From: Pegea sp. RAD2-039 | Taxonomy: Eukaryota; Chordata; Thaliacea; Salpida; Salpidae | Length of the DNA stretch: 64,000 nucleotides | Assembly (NCBI GenBank): GCA_034620365.1 | Contig: JAQGEQ010000071.1 | Coordinates: 4,774,001-4,838,000 of the forward strand | Direction of reading: 5' to 3' | In this document: positions 1 to 13,293 of the stretch, piece after piece | How the letters are laid out: the number at the start of each line of letters is the position of its first letter | Position numbering within the stretch: the stretch's first letter is position 1 | The notes under the pieces: model-generated | The model's database searches: none | What the model was told of the DNA's origin: nothing | Seen by the model: only the letters and a program-made list of their open reading frames with translations | Program-made: the position numbers and the translations under genes

Positions 1-1218
1 ATCGATTTCAAGTTATAAAAAAATAATTTAAAATATGCAAGTTTAAGAAGGAAAAAGAATAAAAACTGCGATATTTTAAACAAAGACGTTTTTTTAGTAA
101 AACTTAAATATTTTACAAAACCAAGAAAATATTTTCTTATCAAACTTATATAAAACTTTCGAATATTAAAAGTTAGTATTGCGTGATGAAAACGTTATTA
201 CATAATATGTTTTTAGATTAAAGATACGGTCTTAAGAACATTGTGCTAAAAATTTCATTTTATTTTTACTCGTTTGCTTTTAAAGGTTGAAAAAATATAA
301 AATTGAAGAAATAATTTTTATCCGATTTCAGAGAAAGTTTGAATAAAATGTCTTAAGTTAAGAGTTTTTAGAAGGAGAAAATTAGAAGTAATATTTGTAG
401 GTTTAAGTCTTTCAATTTTCATTCAAGGATATATCAAGATTCAACTGATCACGAATAAGAACCAAAATACAAATTTTCAGAAAAATAAAACTGGAAATAA
501 ATTGCCAATAATAAAACAAGTTTTCGAAAATGTTTTGTCTAATTACAAATATATAAAATAATATTTATAAATAAAATATTGCTTTAAAAACTAAGGTATT
601 TATAAAATAATACTTTCGTAGAAATTATTTATACGTTAAAGTATTTATAAACTGAAATAAAATTTGAATAAGTCAATATAGACGATAAAAACCTCACATT
701 GAAACTTAATTGATTTGTAAATACAAGAAACCCAAAATAAAGTGATGTGATATAAAAGTAATGATCTATATGCTTGAAAAATTAATATTTCAGACAAAAA
801 ACCAACAATTTTCAACTGAATTGCTAAAAATTGGAAGAATGACTGTTATATAAACTTATTAATTTCGTTTATTCACACATCTAAGCATTTTAATAAGTGT
901 TTTCAGGTTATTCATAAACCTATTGAAATTGACTTTTTAGTTGTAACGCTATATTTGGTAATTTGAAAAATCTAATTTAAAAATTACTTGAAAATATTAT
1001 TATCGGTATTTTTGCAGAAAATATAAATAATATTTGAATTTATAACTAAACATTTTAAAGACATAATATTTGAAGATTACAAAAGAAATCTTTTTTTAAA
1101 CTTTTTTATTTTATTGTAATCTTTTTAAAATACACTGTTCATAAGACAAACAACACAAGAACAAACATTAAAAGAAATTTAATACCTAAATAAACAGATA
1201 AATAAATTGTTCATTTAC
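1..1218. other. non-coding, probably an intron of the CaMKII gene
   Basis: This AT-rich stretch lies downstream of the donor site that ends the HRDLK exon of the minus-strand CaMKII gene. The next kinase exon (the segment after HRDLK, with the DFG motif) is not visible here on either strand. It is therefore most likely intron sequence running off the left edge. I see no repeat or RNA gene in it. Confidence 0.5.
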
Positions 1219-4049
1219 CTTAAGATCTCGATGTATCACACCAGTTTGGTGACAATGGCACACTGCTTCGAGAACTTGTCTGATACAATTACTAAGAAAA
1301 ATTGGTAGAGTTAACAGTTATATTGAGTTAAGAAATTGATTGTTGAGAAAAAGTACTTTTACTTAGTAAATGGTTAAATGATTCTAAAATAAATTAAGTT
1401 GAATCAACAACAAAACGAATGAAATTTATTATTTCAATTTTCAATGTGGAATAAGATTAAAATTTCAAATATTACCTAACAAATGTTTTTTTATGTAATA
1501 AATTTTGAATAATAACTTTGGGTGAATTAAAACTCTCTATATTATTTACTTTTTAAGTAATTAAATACTAGAGGAGAATATATTTCGGTAAAATTGAATA
1601 ATCTAGTTGATTTAATTAAAATTCCTTTGAAAATTTCTCCTACATCAACTAATGAAGTTCATTTGACACATGCATTAGAAAATTTTTGGGCATAAGTAAT
1701 TATAAAAGTTTTAATTTGATGTTGATAGAAACATTTGAAAAATATTCTAACTTAGAGGTTCATTTCTGCTAATATTACTTAAAAAATGTTTTTAAGGATA
1801 TGATTAAGTGAGTTTTTAATACTAGTTCACATAAAAACATATGTTCAATTTTCTTAAGATGTATATAACAAAACAGGCTAGTTTACAAAAACAAGTTTTC
1901 TTATTTTAAAGTTAATAGTTAAAGTAAAAAGAACTAAAAGCACAAAACTTAAAAATAAAAAGTGAAAAAAAAATCCAGCAAAAACCCATTACTAAAAGAT
2001 TGAATCCTGGAAAGCTTTTAATAAAATGTTCAAACAAACATAGGTTTACTTGACAAGAGTAAATATTCGTACAATGTCACAGTTCGAATGTAAGACAAAT
2101 TATTACATTGTAGTCACCTTACCTAGCATCTACCTCACTATAAAACTCGCGGGCGACAATATCTTCAAATAATTCTCCACCAGTGACACTACAAATTAAA
2201 CATAATAAAAAAAATTGCAAATTATTCACTAAAGTTTTAGTAAAAGAAAAAACCACAGTAACAAGGAAAAATTGATATTAGAATAAAAAGTGAACTTACA
2301 GATCGAAAACCAGATAATGGTAGCTTCCTTCTGAAATACTAGCATGGAGACGAACTAAAACGCAGAAAGTTTGAGGAAATAATTACTTCATATCGAGCAA
2401 CTGACCTATGTTTGGATGTTTCAATAAACGACAAACTCTGGCTTCTCTATCAAGTTTTTGCAGTTCTGAAAATACGAATTAATTTTATAATTTGTAGAAA
2501 AATGAATAAAATTAGTGTTTGTTGCGATATTTGGTAAGATGCTAAAAACTGTGTCAAAAAATCGTAAAAGAAGAAATTATGATTCATAGAATAATGTAGA
2601 AGTCATGAGTTTAATGCAAGTTTCTTGCAAAAAATCACTTTTAGTAATCAAAAGTAAATACAAAAAAGTTTGAGTCATATATTAGTCATATGTTAGAAAG
2701 TATTTTGATTTCATTTCCAGTTTAATGTATACATTTATCATAAGATACATGTATAGCATTATAATGTTAGTATAAAATATCAAAAAAAAGAATCTTAAAG
2801 TTATAAAAGTGAATTTTAATGAATGATTTTGGTAAAAGAGCTTCACAAAAGTCAGCCTTTTATGTTTTGAACCTCTAATTAGTTTCATTAATCATAATTT
2901 ACTGGAACTGAATTTTAATAAACAAAAAATTAAAGAATAAAACCATTTTCTAAATTTATTACACCATCAATAAAATAAGTCAATCGATATTCTAACAAAT
3001 TTAAAAATCGCCTACACACTTTAACCATTCTGTAAGAAACGGTCAGATATGGGTTACTAGATTAAGTATTTACGTCAATTTGATTAAAAAATAAAATAAT
3101 ATTAACTATCATAAGAAAACTAATTTTTAACTTATTTTTGTGGGTTGAAAACTTTTAATGTTTGCCAAGTAAATAAATTTTTAGTAAGCAATTGAAAGAT
3201 TTAACATGATAACAGAAAATTTGATGAAATTTCGAGAAATAGAAAATATTAGTAACGCAAAAGCAAAAAGTGTTGCTAGATGTAAACATAATTCCGTTGT
3301 AAGTATCTTTAAATGTAGATGAAAAAACCAATACCGACTGAAGACTTACTCTTAATATCATATTTTTTTTATAAATTATCGATTATTATAAGCTTTTTCA
3401 TTAGAAGATAGTTATCAAAGTCTCTAGTTCTGATTTAAATAGTCGATCGTTATATGAAGATGTTTACAACTCGAAACTTTTGAAAATAAATTTACTAAAC
3501 AAGAAAATTACAATTAAATGTTTGAAACCCACAAAATCAAGCTTTTAAAAAGTATTTGGAAAATAAAATCTAAAAATAAACCGAATAAACGAAGTTAAGT
3601 ATATGAAGAAGATAGTTGAGCTAATTTATACCTCTTTGAGACATCTTTTTAGTATTGATAATTTTAGCGGCAAATCCGCGCTTAGACTGCTTGTGGATAC
3701 ATTTTTTCACGATGCTGAAGGCTCCTCTGTAATCAAAAAGTGTTTAGGGTCAACCGAGTTTAAATGATGTTTAATAAATTAAAAGCAAATAAGAAAACGA
3801 CAAACTAAAAGTTTTAGAATTTAAGATTTAGCAGTTATTTCAAAAACTCTAAGTTAAAAATGTGAAACTTTGAGCAACTTGACGTTTATTTTCATAGAAA
3901 AAAGAAGAATTAAATATCAACTTAAAAAGACAATAATTAAATTTGATACTTTAAGAATTGTAAAAACTCAATTTCATTCTAACTCACTTTCCGAGCTCTT
4001 CACCTAATGTATATAGCTCTGAGAAGGAGTAAACATCTGAGGTTGTCAT
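1219..4049 (-). CDS. CAMK2: calcium/calmodulin-dependent protein kinase II, N-terminal part (partial)
   Basis: These are the first six coding exons (about 137 residues) of a CaMKII-type Ser/Thr kinase, on the minus strand. Exons are 3988-4049, 3632-3726, 2406-2465, 2300-2354, 2123-2188 and 1219-1291. All splices are GT-AG and the frame holds throughout. Visible parts in order are the start [20 protein letters not shown], the glycine loop GKGAFSIV, the ATP-binding lysine in AAKIINTKK, the helix [35 protein letters not shown], and the catalytic loop HRDLK at the end of exon 6. These follow the CaMKII catalytic domain almost residue for residue. In the family this kinase forms dodecamers and is switched on by Ca2+/calmodulin. 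The DFG motif, autoinhibitory segment and association domain must lie beyond the left edge. The start is the first ATG and gives the usual CaMKII N-terminal length. Confidence 0.93.
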
Positions 4050-6714
4050 ATTTCGCAACTATTTGATATTATTTCAACTTCAATTACACATAAACAAATT
4101 AACAAAAACAAACTTTTATATTACATAAAAAATCTTGAAAAAATTGTATAATACTGATGTTAAATTTGCATGATAATAAAACTCAAATAAGCCTTATAAG
4201 TTGATAGAACTTCATAAAACGATTAACTGGACTTGAAGAAAGGTTACTATTTAAATCAAAGGTGAGTTACTTATAGTGTATAAGCTATATTTAAACAGTG
4301 ATTGTGTAATTCTATTTAGATCTCTACTATTTTCACTAGAAACAAACTGATAATGACATAGGTTGGGGAATTTTTGTTTAAAAACCTATAAATAATAATT
4401 TTTGAGAAAAGGTAAAAGTAATTAAAGTGATTGTAGTATTGCTTTTTGAGTAAAAGCTATAATTAGACAAGACATATAAAGTTTTGTAGAGTGAAATAGA
4501 CAAACTTTTATAAAATATTTAAAAATTATCTAATTAGTATCATATTTAAATAGTATGAATGGTAATTTGATCAAGTTAGATTAAAGCAAAAATAGGTATT
4601 AATTCTTCAAGATTATAACATAAGAACTTGAAATTTGATTTATGAAAATTAAGAAAATTATAAGGATTACATAATTTTATTATTCAAATTATAAGTTGAT
4701 TATTTTATATATGTAATTGGCAAATACTAAACCAATTATTTTTTTTTGCTCTTTTAAGTTAATAAAAGTTATCAAAAAAAAATATAAGTTATAAAATAAG
4801 CTTTTAATCAAAAAAGAATTTGAAACAATAAAATTCTAATATGAAACTTTTCATACTTATAAACTACTTTTATAAGACTATAGTGTCTTGCATTTTTAAA
4901 ATAAACAATTCTATGAAATATTAACGGAGTTATTGATAAAATCAACTTCCCACAAAAAAGTCTTATCCAAACATCTAAAACTTATAAGAAGAAAAGATAC
5001 TGTTATATGAACAAAAATAAACTTAAAGCCAAATATTTTAATAAGTAACACTCCTGATTAATTAGAGGTTTTACAGAATTTTGTTTGACTGATTTGGTTG
5101 TAGTTTATAGATGTAGCAACTTAGTATGAATTTTTTTTAAAGACACACTAAAATAGATAGAATTGACATGTTTTATTCATAGTGTAATTGGCAATTGTTA
5201 AAACAATTGCTCTTATTTGTTGTATGTTCAAAAAATATCATACTTTAAAAATGGTTATTTTTAGAATTATAATCAGTTAAGCAAAAAATCATAACACAAT
5301 TATTATAAAAATAAATAGAAGAAAGTTTTTGAAAAAACAATATTTATAAGATTATCTATAAATACTAGACAAGGTATATGTCAAAATAAAATAAACATAA
5401 TCATTTGCATATCATTAAAATTAAACGATTTAATAAAATAATAGAAAGTAAAAAAGTAATTGAAAACTATAATTACTTTCTAGCAATAAATTAAGCTGAT
5501 TATAACAAGTGTATAATAACAAATTGTGATACTAATTACAATTATAACATTCAACCACTAAACAAAATCAAATAAATCAGTTGTAATTACTTTTTTTAAC
5601 ACAAGTGATACCTTAAAATTATTACCACATCTTAAAAGATGCTTAGAAACAAACTTTTGAATATTACAGTTTTTCATAAACAACCTTACCAAAAATTTTA
5701 AAATTCATTTTATAATCGAGAAACTTATCATATTTTAAAAACAATTTAAATTTGTTTGTTTCTATAGTAAAAAAAGTAAGTAAACAATAATTTGTTTACA
5801 AAACACCCCTTAGTGAGACAAAAATATAGCCACAATCATTCAAAACAACAACTAAATGTAAACAAAAACACTTTTGTATTACCTGATCTGAAAAATTCGA
5901 CTGTTACCTAGTCATTAAATAAAAAATATATAATCATAAAAAATTTATTAGATAGTCTTTAAAAAACATATAATTTACATACAAGTTTAAGTTCAATAAC
6001 TTATCAATAACTATTAATTGTTATTTTTTTATGTAGACATCAGTTTCTATACGATAACACTATGTCATATAAATAGAATAAATATATATAATATAATAAA
6101 GGCCATACAGAAATAACGCTGAAAAATTAGCCACCTTAATTCAATATAGTCAAGTTTAATCTGATGAACATGCAGCAGATAACTGTTTTTACATATGCAC
6201 TCTTTTTTCTAGGTTTCAAAATATTTTTGTAGAAATCTAATTGAAAAAAATTCTAACAAGTTTTAAAAGTTTCAGCTTACTCAAGCATATAAGAAAAAAT
6301 AATTTCATCATTTTATTTAGGCAACATTAATATTTTTTAAATGTTTTAAATATAAAAAATTAAGTTTGTAAATAAATAATTAAAATGTTTTAGTTTTGTG
6401 ATTGCTTTTTGCTATTTAGATTTTTCGTGAATTTTAAAGTATGATTTCTAAATGAATGTTTTAGATATTCTAAGAAATGTGTAATGGAAAAATAAAGACA
6501 TCATTTTTCACCGTGAAATTAGAAAGATGCTGTAAAAAAGGAAAACAAAGCAAACTTGAAGGGGTCAAAAATTTTAAGGTTATGTACAAAATCAAAAGAC
6601 AGGTTTCAAATTTGAAAATCAACAAATTATTTACGCTAAAAGTCTTTATACTCATTTTTACTTTAAAACTTTCAATCAGAATTCATAAATCGAAATTCTT
6701 AAAAAACTTACAAC
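4050..6714. other. gene-free AT-rich intergenic sequence
   Basis: No exon with plausible splice sites and recognisable protein was found on either strand. The stretch is dominated by A/T runs. It should hold the promoter and 5' UTR of the minus-strand CaMKII gene near its left end, but I can point to no specific element. Confidence 0.5.
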
Positions 6715-7092
6715 TTCGGCCGACACCAGCCATGCTGTAAGCCAGGGCAGAAGTTATGGTGATCCAGTTATTCCCCATGCAGCAGGACTCTACTCTCCAC
6801 GCCAACAACTTATGCAGCGGAACAGACGGACTGATGCGGCTACGCCTAGCTAGCATTGTAGGAGCTGTCAGAACTACACTGAGTACAGTGACAAACTACC
6901 TACGAGGCTCCAACTTCAGCTTTAAATTCAGAGTTTTGCGTCTCCTAGAAGTGCTGTCATTAACCAGACTCACAGGGCCCTTCTACCCAGGTTTCTTATG
7001 AACTTTTCCTTGTCGCAAATACGTGTCTGTCCGGGCTCGAACCCGAGACGAGAGAGTGAGACGGGCGTGATGACCGTCCCACTGGGGAAGTG
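6715..7092 (-). repeat. GC-rich tRNA-derived SINE-like element
   Basis: About 380 bp stand out as an island of roughly half G+C in otherwise AT-rich DNA. Read on the minus strand, the head (about 7030-7092) contains GGGTTCGAGCCC, a good match to the RNA polymerase III B box and T-arm of a tRNA. Upstream lies a stretch that could be a degenerate A box (around TGGGACGGTCATCACGCC). The body continues to about 6715 without any lasting open frame. A tRNA-like head plus an unrelated body is the layout of a SINE. I do not recognise the named family, and no target-site duplication is obvious. The open frames inside it look incidental. Confidence 0.5.
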
Positions 7093-7369
7093 GGTTTTAG
7101 ATGAAATTACTTTTCAGTAGATTTAATAAACCAGTAAAATTAAAATAGGTTTTAATAGATTTTGAAATAGGTTTTGATATTTAGAATAAATTGATGATCA
7201 AACCTTGATTTTTTATATTATTTTCATGGAGTATGTCTAACAAATTGTAGATTCATTTGAAAATTTTGTTTCAAATATTTAATACGATTGTAAAATCTAT
7301 TTGAGGGTAATATCAGTTTAGTATAGCTGTATTGCCTAATAACTTTACAATATTTCTATTCTTTTTTGC

Positions 7370-7492
7370 ATTAATCTTAAACTGTGTTACCTAGGGCTTT
7401 ACATTACCTCTTTGCTAGTAATATTTAGTCTTTCTTAGCTATAAGAGCTGTTGAATTTGTAACTCGCAGCCATGCATTAAATAAATAAATAA
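7370..7492 (+). repeat. diverged LINE 3' tail
   Basis: This segment resembles the 3' end of the LINE family seen at 50290-50573. It has the same order of motifs: a TTAC-CTCTTTGCT segment, then TATTT-TCTTTCTTA, then a short tail of ATAAATAAATAAT. Similarity is clearly lower than between the other copies, so it is either an old copy or a related family. Confidence 0.35.
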
Positions 7493-8027
7493 TATGGCTT
7501 ATGATTGGTTGGACTAAAAAACTTAACAAATCATATTCTTTAAAGATTTATTGATTGAAGCATTGAGTAAACAAACATTAAATACTTTAAATATTAAAAA
7601 AAAGACGCTAAGACGCAGACAAAAGTATTCAGCAATAATGAAAAAAAAACAGAAATATCCTGATCACAGTAATAATAGAATTTAAAAAGTAGACCAATTT
7701 CATTTGTACAAGGTGTGCATAATCCAGGTTTACTGTACTGAGCAGCAGACATAGATTCCAAGAATGAAGAGAATAAATCCTACTAATCAGATAGATTATT
7801 TTATTGCTTTATCCAGGATGTAAAAACTCATCGACACTTTTAATTATGGCTATGTAAAACTCGGACTAAAGTTCAGTACTACATTAGCTAATAAGACTTG
7901 CAAGACACAGTTTTATATACAAAACTAGCTTTTATTTCAAATATTGCGTCCAATGTTGTGTTATGGGAGGTATTGCAGCAGGAGACTGCCACTTAACTCG
8001 AACAAAAAGTCATAAAATAAATTTAAT

Positions 8028-8282
8028 ACTTCTTTAATTATTATTTATTTATTTATTAGAACAATTGCGAAGGAAGATGCCTGAAAAGAGCACTTCTCGC
8101 TAACACGCATTCTCACAAATAATATCTATTAAGTTAGAAATATAGAAAGCAAAAGATGTAACACATTTCAGGTACCCTCAAAGCATATAACAGTGAAGAA
8201 TTACATAGAATTATAATAATATTAACAAAAGGAAAAATTCACAGTTTAGAAATGGCAGTGTTGGCAATATTATAACGTTATT
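8028..8282 (-). repeat. 5'-truncated LINE copy (3' tail only)
   Basis: Read on the minus strand, this matches the 3' end of the LINE at 50290-50573 over about 250 bp. Shared landmarks include ATAATATTGCCAACA, TCTAAACTGTGAATTTTTCC, TTATATGCTTTGAG, TGTTACATCTTTTGCTT and GAGAATG-GTGTTAGCGAGA, ending in repeated TAAATAAA. A shared 3' end with a variable 5' end is the signature of truncated target-primed reverse transcription. No coding capacity remains. Confidence 0.75.
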
Positions 8283-9486
8283 TAATAGTACAAATTTAAA
8301 ATAATGAAATTAAAGGTTTAATTAGAAATACTTTAAGATTTGTTGACTATTAAAGATTTATAACTTCTTAGTGCAGAACTTATTGTTGGTAAATTATTTG
8401 TAATTCAGGTATTTAAGGTACAGTAAAAGCTTCAGTGATATTTGGAAACCTAAGATCGCTTAAGTAACTTTAACGTAGAAGTATCATTTTGTTTACTGTG
8501 AGTTTGTAATCTTTTCTAATTGACTTTAACTATGTTAGATAGATACTTGCTTTTAACTGTAACTTATCTGGTGTTATATTTTATATTAGTATTATAAAAT
8601 TACTTCACAATATCTGATAGCATTCGATTTAAAATTTAGTAATAAAAGTAAATAGTAATTTTAAAATCTTAACTATTTTATTTATAAACTGTTTGTAGCA
8701 TGAATACATTTTGTTGAAATAATTTTTGGAATAAAATTGTATTAGGCGATTTGTTTCGGCAGATAAATTGGTTAGTAAAATGGTATTTAATAACCTAAAA
8801 TTGAATACTTAAATTGAAACATTTTGATATGACCATTATAGGACGGTAAGCTACAAATATTAATGTTAGAGGTCGCACTTTGTACAGTATCACGTGATTC
8901 ATTTTACCAAAAATCAGCTGATTTGGAATAAAGATAAATAACATAGTGTTTTCGGGAAAATTATGCTTCATAAAACTTGCAAAATTATTCATACTAATTG
9001 ATGTGTAACAAATATATCTACACTAAAGTTAAACAACTACAAGGTCAAAAATATTGTTTTAATTACTCTTTATATACACAATAACCTTGACAAAAATCAT
9101 TAATTTCCCCACTACCATCAGTTTACTTAGAAAATTAAAACTGTTTTCCCAACACAAATATTTTTCTGAAATGTGAAAATTATCTGAACATATGCTGTCT
9201 TATAGTTTTTTGAACTAATAATCATTTGAATTAAATAACATTCTTCTTCTTAATAAACTGATATATCCTTAATTAATCATACTTAACATGAATATTTTAT
9301 TATAAAACCATAACAATCAAGTTCAAAGTAATTAAAGTATAACCAACAGTCATCGTTCTTTGTTATTATCACAACTAGCAAATACACTTCTAACAAAAAT
9401 GTTTTTTTATCAAAACTATCAATAATCATTCAGTTTTTTAGAGTAGAAAATATGAAGATGGATGAATTGTGTTTTTATAAAACAAA
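8283..9486. other. gene-free intergenic sequence downstream of DMAP1
   Basis: AT-rich sequence between a LINE tail and the DMAP1 stop codon. It presumably includes the DMAP1 3' UTR at its right end. No exon, RNA gene or clear repeat is visible. Confidence 0.45.
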
Positions 9487-10764
9487 CTATGGCTCATGTT
9501 TGATCTTAATTCTTTTAGTAAGAGGACTATCTAAGCCTTCAGAGTTATAGGAGCAATCTTCAGGCTGAGTAGGTGTCATTTCCATGAGAGGTATGTTCTT
9601 CATTTTGCTGGTAAGAGTATTTAAAACAGCTTCATATTTCGACAAACTTATTTCTTGTTCTTGTTGCAATAAAATGTCATCTCTTAGATTGTTGTACAAC
9701 TCTAATATATTCTCAGTAGGCATGATTAACATAGGATCTATACCTAATTCCATCAACTTTTTATCAATGAATTTCGCCTTTTTACAAGGTACAGCAGGTG
9801 GTATTGCAAACATGGTTCTTCGAGATATGTTGCCATTATATTTGACGTCTGAAAATTTAAAACAACTTGCTTTTTCTTTGTTGGTATCTTTTTTATGCGC
9901 CTGAGTAGAGTTTTTCTTATTACTGTCACCATTTTGTTTATGTCTAGAGCTATTTTCAAAAGCAAGTAATTTCTTAATATCTGTAATTTTTTGTATGCCA
10001 CTTTTCTTTTGATACTTCAACTTCTTAAGCTCTTGAATCAATAGCAACTCATCATTGTGATCTTGCTTACTCTTTCCATAAAACTTTTCAAGTTGAATTT
10101 TTCTCTTCTTTTCATGGTTAGCATCAAAAGAGAAACTCTTTTTCTTATCTTGTTGTCCAGCTCTATCACTAGTAATTATATCACAAACTTGATAATATCT
10201 TTCTTTTAAATCTTCCACACTTCTATGAATCTTATCTGGATTCATTTTATGATCAAATCTATCATTAATCACAAACCATTTCCTATCAAATCGTTTCACT
10301 AATTCAAAAAGATGATCAGTCTCCTCTTTACTCCAATTTGTTTCATTTTTAAACAGCTTTTCATACTCTTCTTCAGTATAATCAAGAATATCAAGACTTT
10401 TATTAAACTTAGAAAAATCATTACATCTATGACCTTCTAACCGCCTCCAGTGATGTAATACTAACCCATCATTTCTAGCAGGACTAGTAAAAGCTTGCCA
10501 TGCCCAGGGTTTGACTTTTTTATTACTCAACACAGCTTTTGCTGTCTGATAATCAGGAAGAACTGGCATCATTGGTGTTTGATCATCATTGTCAGTCCAT
10601 AAAAGAGAATACAACTCTCTGCTCATACCAGGAGGCTTCTTGAATCCAGGTTTAGGCTTAGGTTTTGGTTTTACTGAGTCTTTGTTGGTCAGTGCTGGTA
10701 AAATGATTTCATCTTTTTTGTCAGCATCCAAAATATCTCTTACATCAGTTGCCATTGTGGTCAA
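9487..10764 (-). CDS. DMAP1: DNA methyltransferase 1-associated protein 1 (DMAP1/SWC4/Eaf2 family)
   Basis: This is a single uninterrupted frame of 425 residues, close to the 467 of human DMAP1. The N-terminal part carries DVRDILDA, a proline/lysine stretch, and the family segments KVKPWAWQAFTSPARNDGLV and HHWRRLEG. A SANT/Myb-type domain follows (about residues 130-200) with tryptophans in NWSKEETDHLFELVKRFDRKW and the segment RSVEDLKERYYQVCDII. A charged, coiled-coil-like region (about 205-260) and a C-terminal segment with IDKKLMELG come next. In the family the protein is a nuclear subunit of the TIP60/NuA4 acetyltransferase and SRCAP/SWR1 remodelling complexes. The start is the first in-frame ATG, in good register with the family. 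The odd point is the complete lack of introns, unlike most genes in the window. Confidence 0.92.
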   Translation of the reverse strand: MTTMATDVRDILDADKKDEIILPALTNKDSVKPKPKPKPGFKKPPGMSRELYSLLWTDNDDQTPMMPVLPDYQTAKAVLSNKKVKPWAWQAFTSPARNDGLVLHHWRRLEGHRCNDFSKFNKSLDILDYTEEEYEKLFKNETNWSKEETDHLFELVKRFDRKWFVINDRFDHKMNPDKIHRSVEDLKERYYQVCDIITSDRAGQQDKKKSFSFDANHEKKRKIQLEKFYGKSKQDHNDELLLIQELKKLKYQKKSGIQKITDIKKLLAFENSSRHKQNGDSNKKNSTQAHKKDTNKEKASCFKFSDVKYNGNISRRTMFAIPPAVPCKKAKFIDKKLMELGIDPMLIMPTENILELYNNLRDDILLQQEQEISLSKYEAVLNTLTSKMKNIPLMEMTPTQPEDCSYNSEGLDSPLTKRIKIKHEP

Positions 10765-12923
10765 TACTATAAGTTATAAATAAATGAAACCTATATAAAT
10801 ATAATCAAGTTGATTTAACTCATGAATATATAAGTTGTACTAGAAAATATACCTTGAATTTTATTAAAAAAAACTGATACTTAATTAAGTTTAAAAACTA
10901 TGTTTTATAACATCTAAAACAATTTCAAACTGAAATAATTAAAAATAAATCTTATTTAGAATTGTGATAGAAATATATACTAAGGTCTCATGAAACAAAA
11001 AATTGATAAAAATAAACCATAAATAGTATCTATAATCTGCAAAATTATAAAACAAAATTAAAAGATCATTTAAAAGAGTTTAAGAAAACTTTAATGTGTT
11101 ATTGAATTAAATAAGAATTTACTTTGAAATAAAGCAATGATAGAAGATAGTGAAATAAAGACAAAAATATGATAAAGTTACAAGTTTGTTTAAATATTTT
11201 TTTTAACCACAAAATAAGCTTTTAACTAAGCAGAACCATATTACAAATATAGCAACAAATATATACATACACTTGCTTGAATGTAAACTAAAATAAATCA
11301 ATTCATAGAAGGTTTATTATTTCATTTATTATTTATCAAAGTTTTTAGATTTTATTAAATGTTGCTTTAAATCCAATAAAAATTGCTGTGCTACAATAAA
11401 AGCTTTTTTAATTTGATTGATAAGACACAAAAAGTTTAGATAGGTATATCAAATTTAAACATAATTAAGGCAACTAAAAACTCATTTTCATGAAACTTTT
11501 AAAAATATATTTAAATAGAAGTTTCTCATTAAAGAATAAAACACTACAGTTTTTTTTAAGATAGTAATACTTACTTTGATATTATTTATGATGCATCAAT
11601 AAGATTAATAAATTTGATCAAGTTAAAAAACACTAAGATTCCACCAAATAATAAAAATCAGTAATCCATAATAATGAAACAATAAAATACTTCTAACTCA
11701 AAATTATGTGTAACTTCTTTATAGTAGTTTTAAACTATTTCAAATAATTATTTTCTATTAGCACTACTAATTATATAGCAATAAAACAGTTATTTTAGTT
11801 GCAAAATTTTGCAACTATTTTATTTATTCAATATAAATATTTCCTTGAATAATTTATTTAAATAAACAGTAGATAGTTTTACGAAGCAAAACCCAAAAAA
11901 TTGTACTTTGCAAGTGATATGTATATCTTATAAAATATTATTTTAATCTTATGGTCGTGCAAACTTAAGAGCATGTAAAGTTAAAAAGTTATTTGTTACT
12001 AAACAGAAAAAATTTGAGAGAAGAGCTAGCTGTAAACTAAAAAAATATCAACCATTAATCATGATTGAAATTTCGCACAAATTTTGTTAAATGCAACTTT
12101 TTTGATAAAGGTATAAAATGCTGTTTTACCATAGTAGAACTTTTATTTTTATGTCCTACAAAAATTACAAAAAATTATTTTAAAATGATAAGATTTTCGA
12201 AAATAGAAAAATTAAACTTTTATATTAAATACTTTTGCTTACTAAAAAAACTTTTTTGAGTTCTTTTAAATACATAATACTTAACTATATACTTAGTTAA
12301 ATTATATAGATAAAATTTAATACCAGGATAAACCAGCACTCGTAAGTTATGAAAACTTTTGCTTCTAGAAATTAAGAGTAGTATAATCAATTTGCTGAAT
12401 AATGACTTTTTTGAGTAAAATATAAAGTGGGTTAATAAAAAAATTTTACAAAATATCATCATCCAACAAATTGTTAACCAGAATATCTATGCAGAGCTTA
12501 ACAGGAACTACAGTTTGCTTCATGAAGTGATAAAACTTTCTCAGCACATTTTTCTAGAAGTGAGAATACTTTAAATGTTTACATTTATAGAGCAAAAAAT
12601 GAATTTGTATACTTTTTCTCTCCTTTCACAGAAAGATAAAACGTTTAGTAAAGCATTATAAAATAATATTGACAGAATGAGTTTCAGTGACTGGTTGACT
12701 GTGTTGCAGATGTTATCATCCATATATTTACTGGGAATAGCGCAAATACTACGCAAAGTTTTTATGCTTAACTGAATTGGAAACTTTGATTAACATTATT
12801 TACTATAATGATCTTAAATGTAAGTGTCCAATATTAACCACGACTTATGCATCGTACCCCAGCTAAACCCTTACTGTCGTGATGAGCTTTTTACTTCAAC
12901 AACTGTAATTATGCAAGCCTGTG

Positions 12924-12980
12924 AGTCTCAGTTACCTAGTTGGTACTGGTAAACAGCCTCTTTAATTTCTGAGAAATAAA
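12924..12980 (+). repeat. diverged direct repeat, copy 1
   Basis: The segment GTCTCAGTTACCTAGTTGG followed by TACTGGTAAAC and TTTAATTTCTGAGAAATAA resembles the segment at 13294-13360 in the same order and orientation. It probably comes from an old interspersed repeat whose boundaries I cannot define. Confidence 0.35.
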
Positions 12981-13293
12981 ATGGCTTGAAACTATTGTAC
13001 CATTAACCTTATTGAATTTAATAAGCTATTAGTTATTTCAAAGAGTTAAAATCCAAAAGACAGCGTATATACTACTCGTTTTACTACTACAAGTTTTGAT
13101 GTTTAACTAAATTTGAAACTTTTCCTAAACTTTTTTCAAATCATTTTGATTACTTTTGCTTTTTAATTTTATCCGCAGCCAATGCATTGCGGTTAGGCCA
13201 AACCATACTACCATCAAATATCTTCCATCTTTTACCTTTGTTGGTTTGTAGAAACTTTCCTGGCGCTTTTCATTTTCTTCACAGTATTTTTGT

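Noticed and set aside
6756-7001. An 81-residue open frame on the plus strand.
   Set aside because: It lies inside the GC-rich SINE-like element, where stops are rarer by composition, and the protein resembles nothing.
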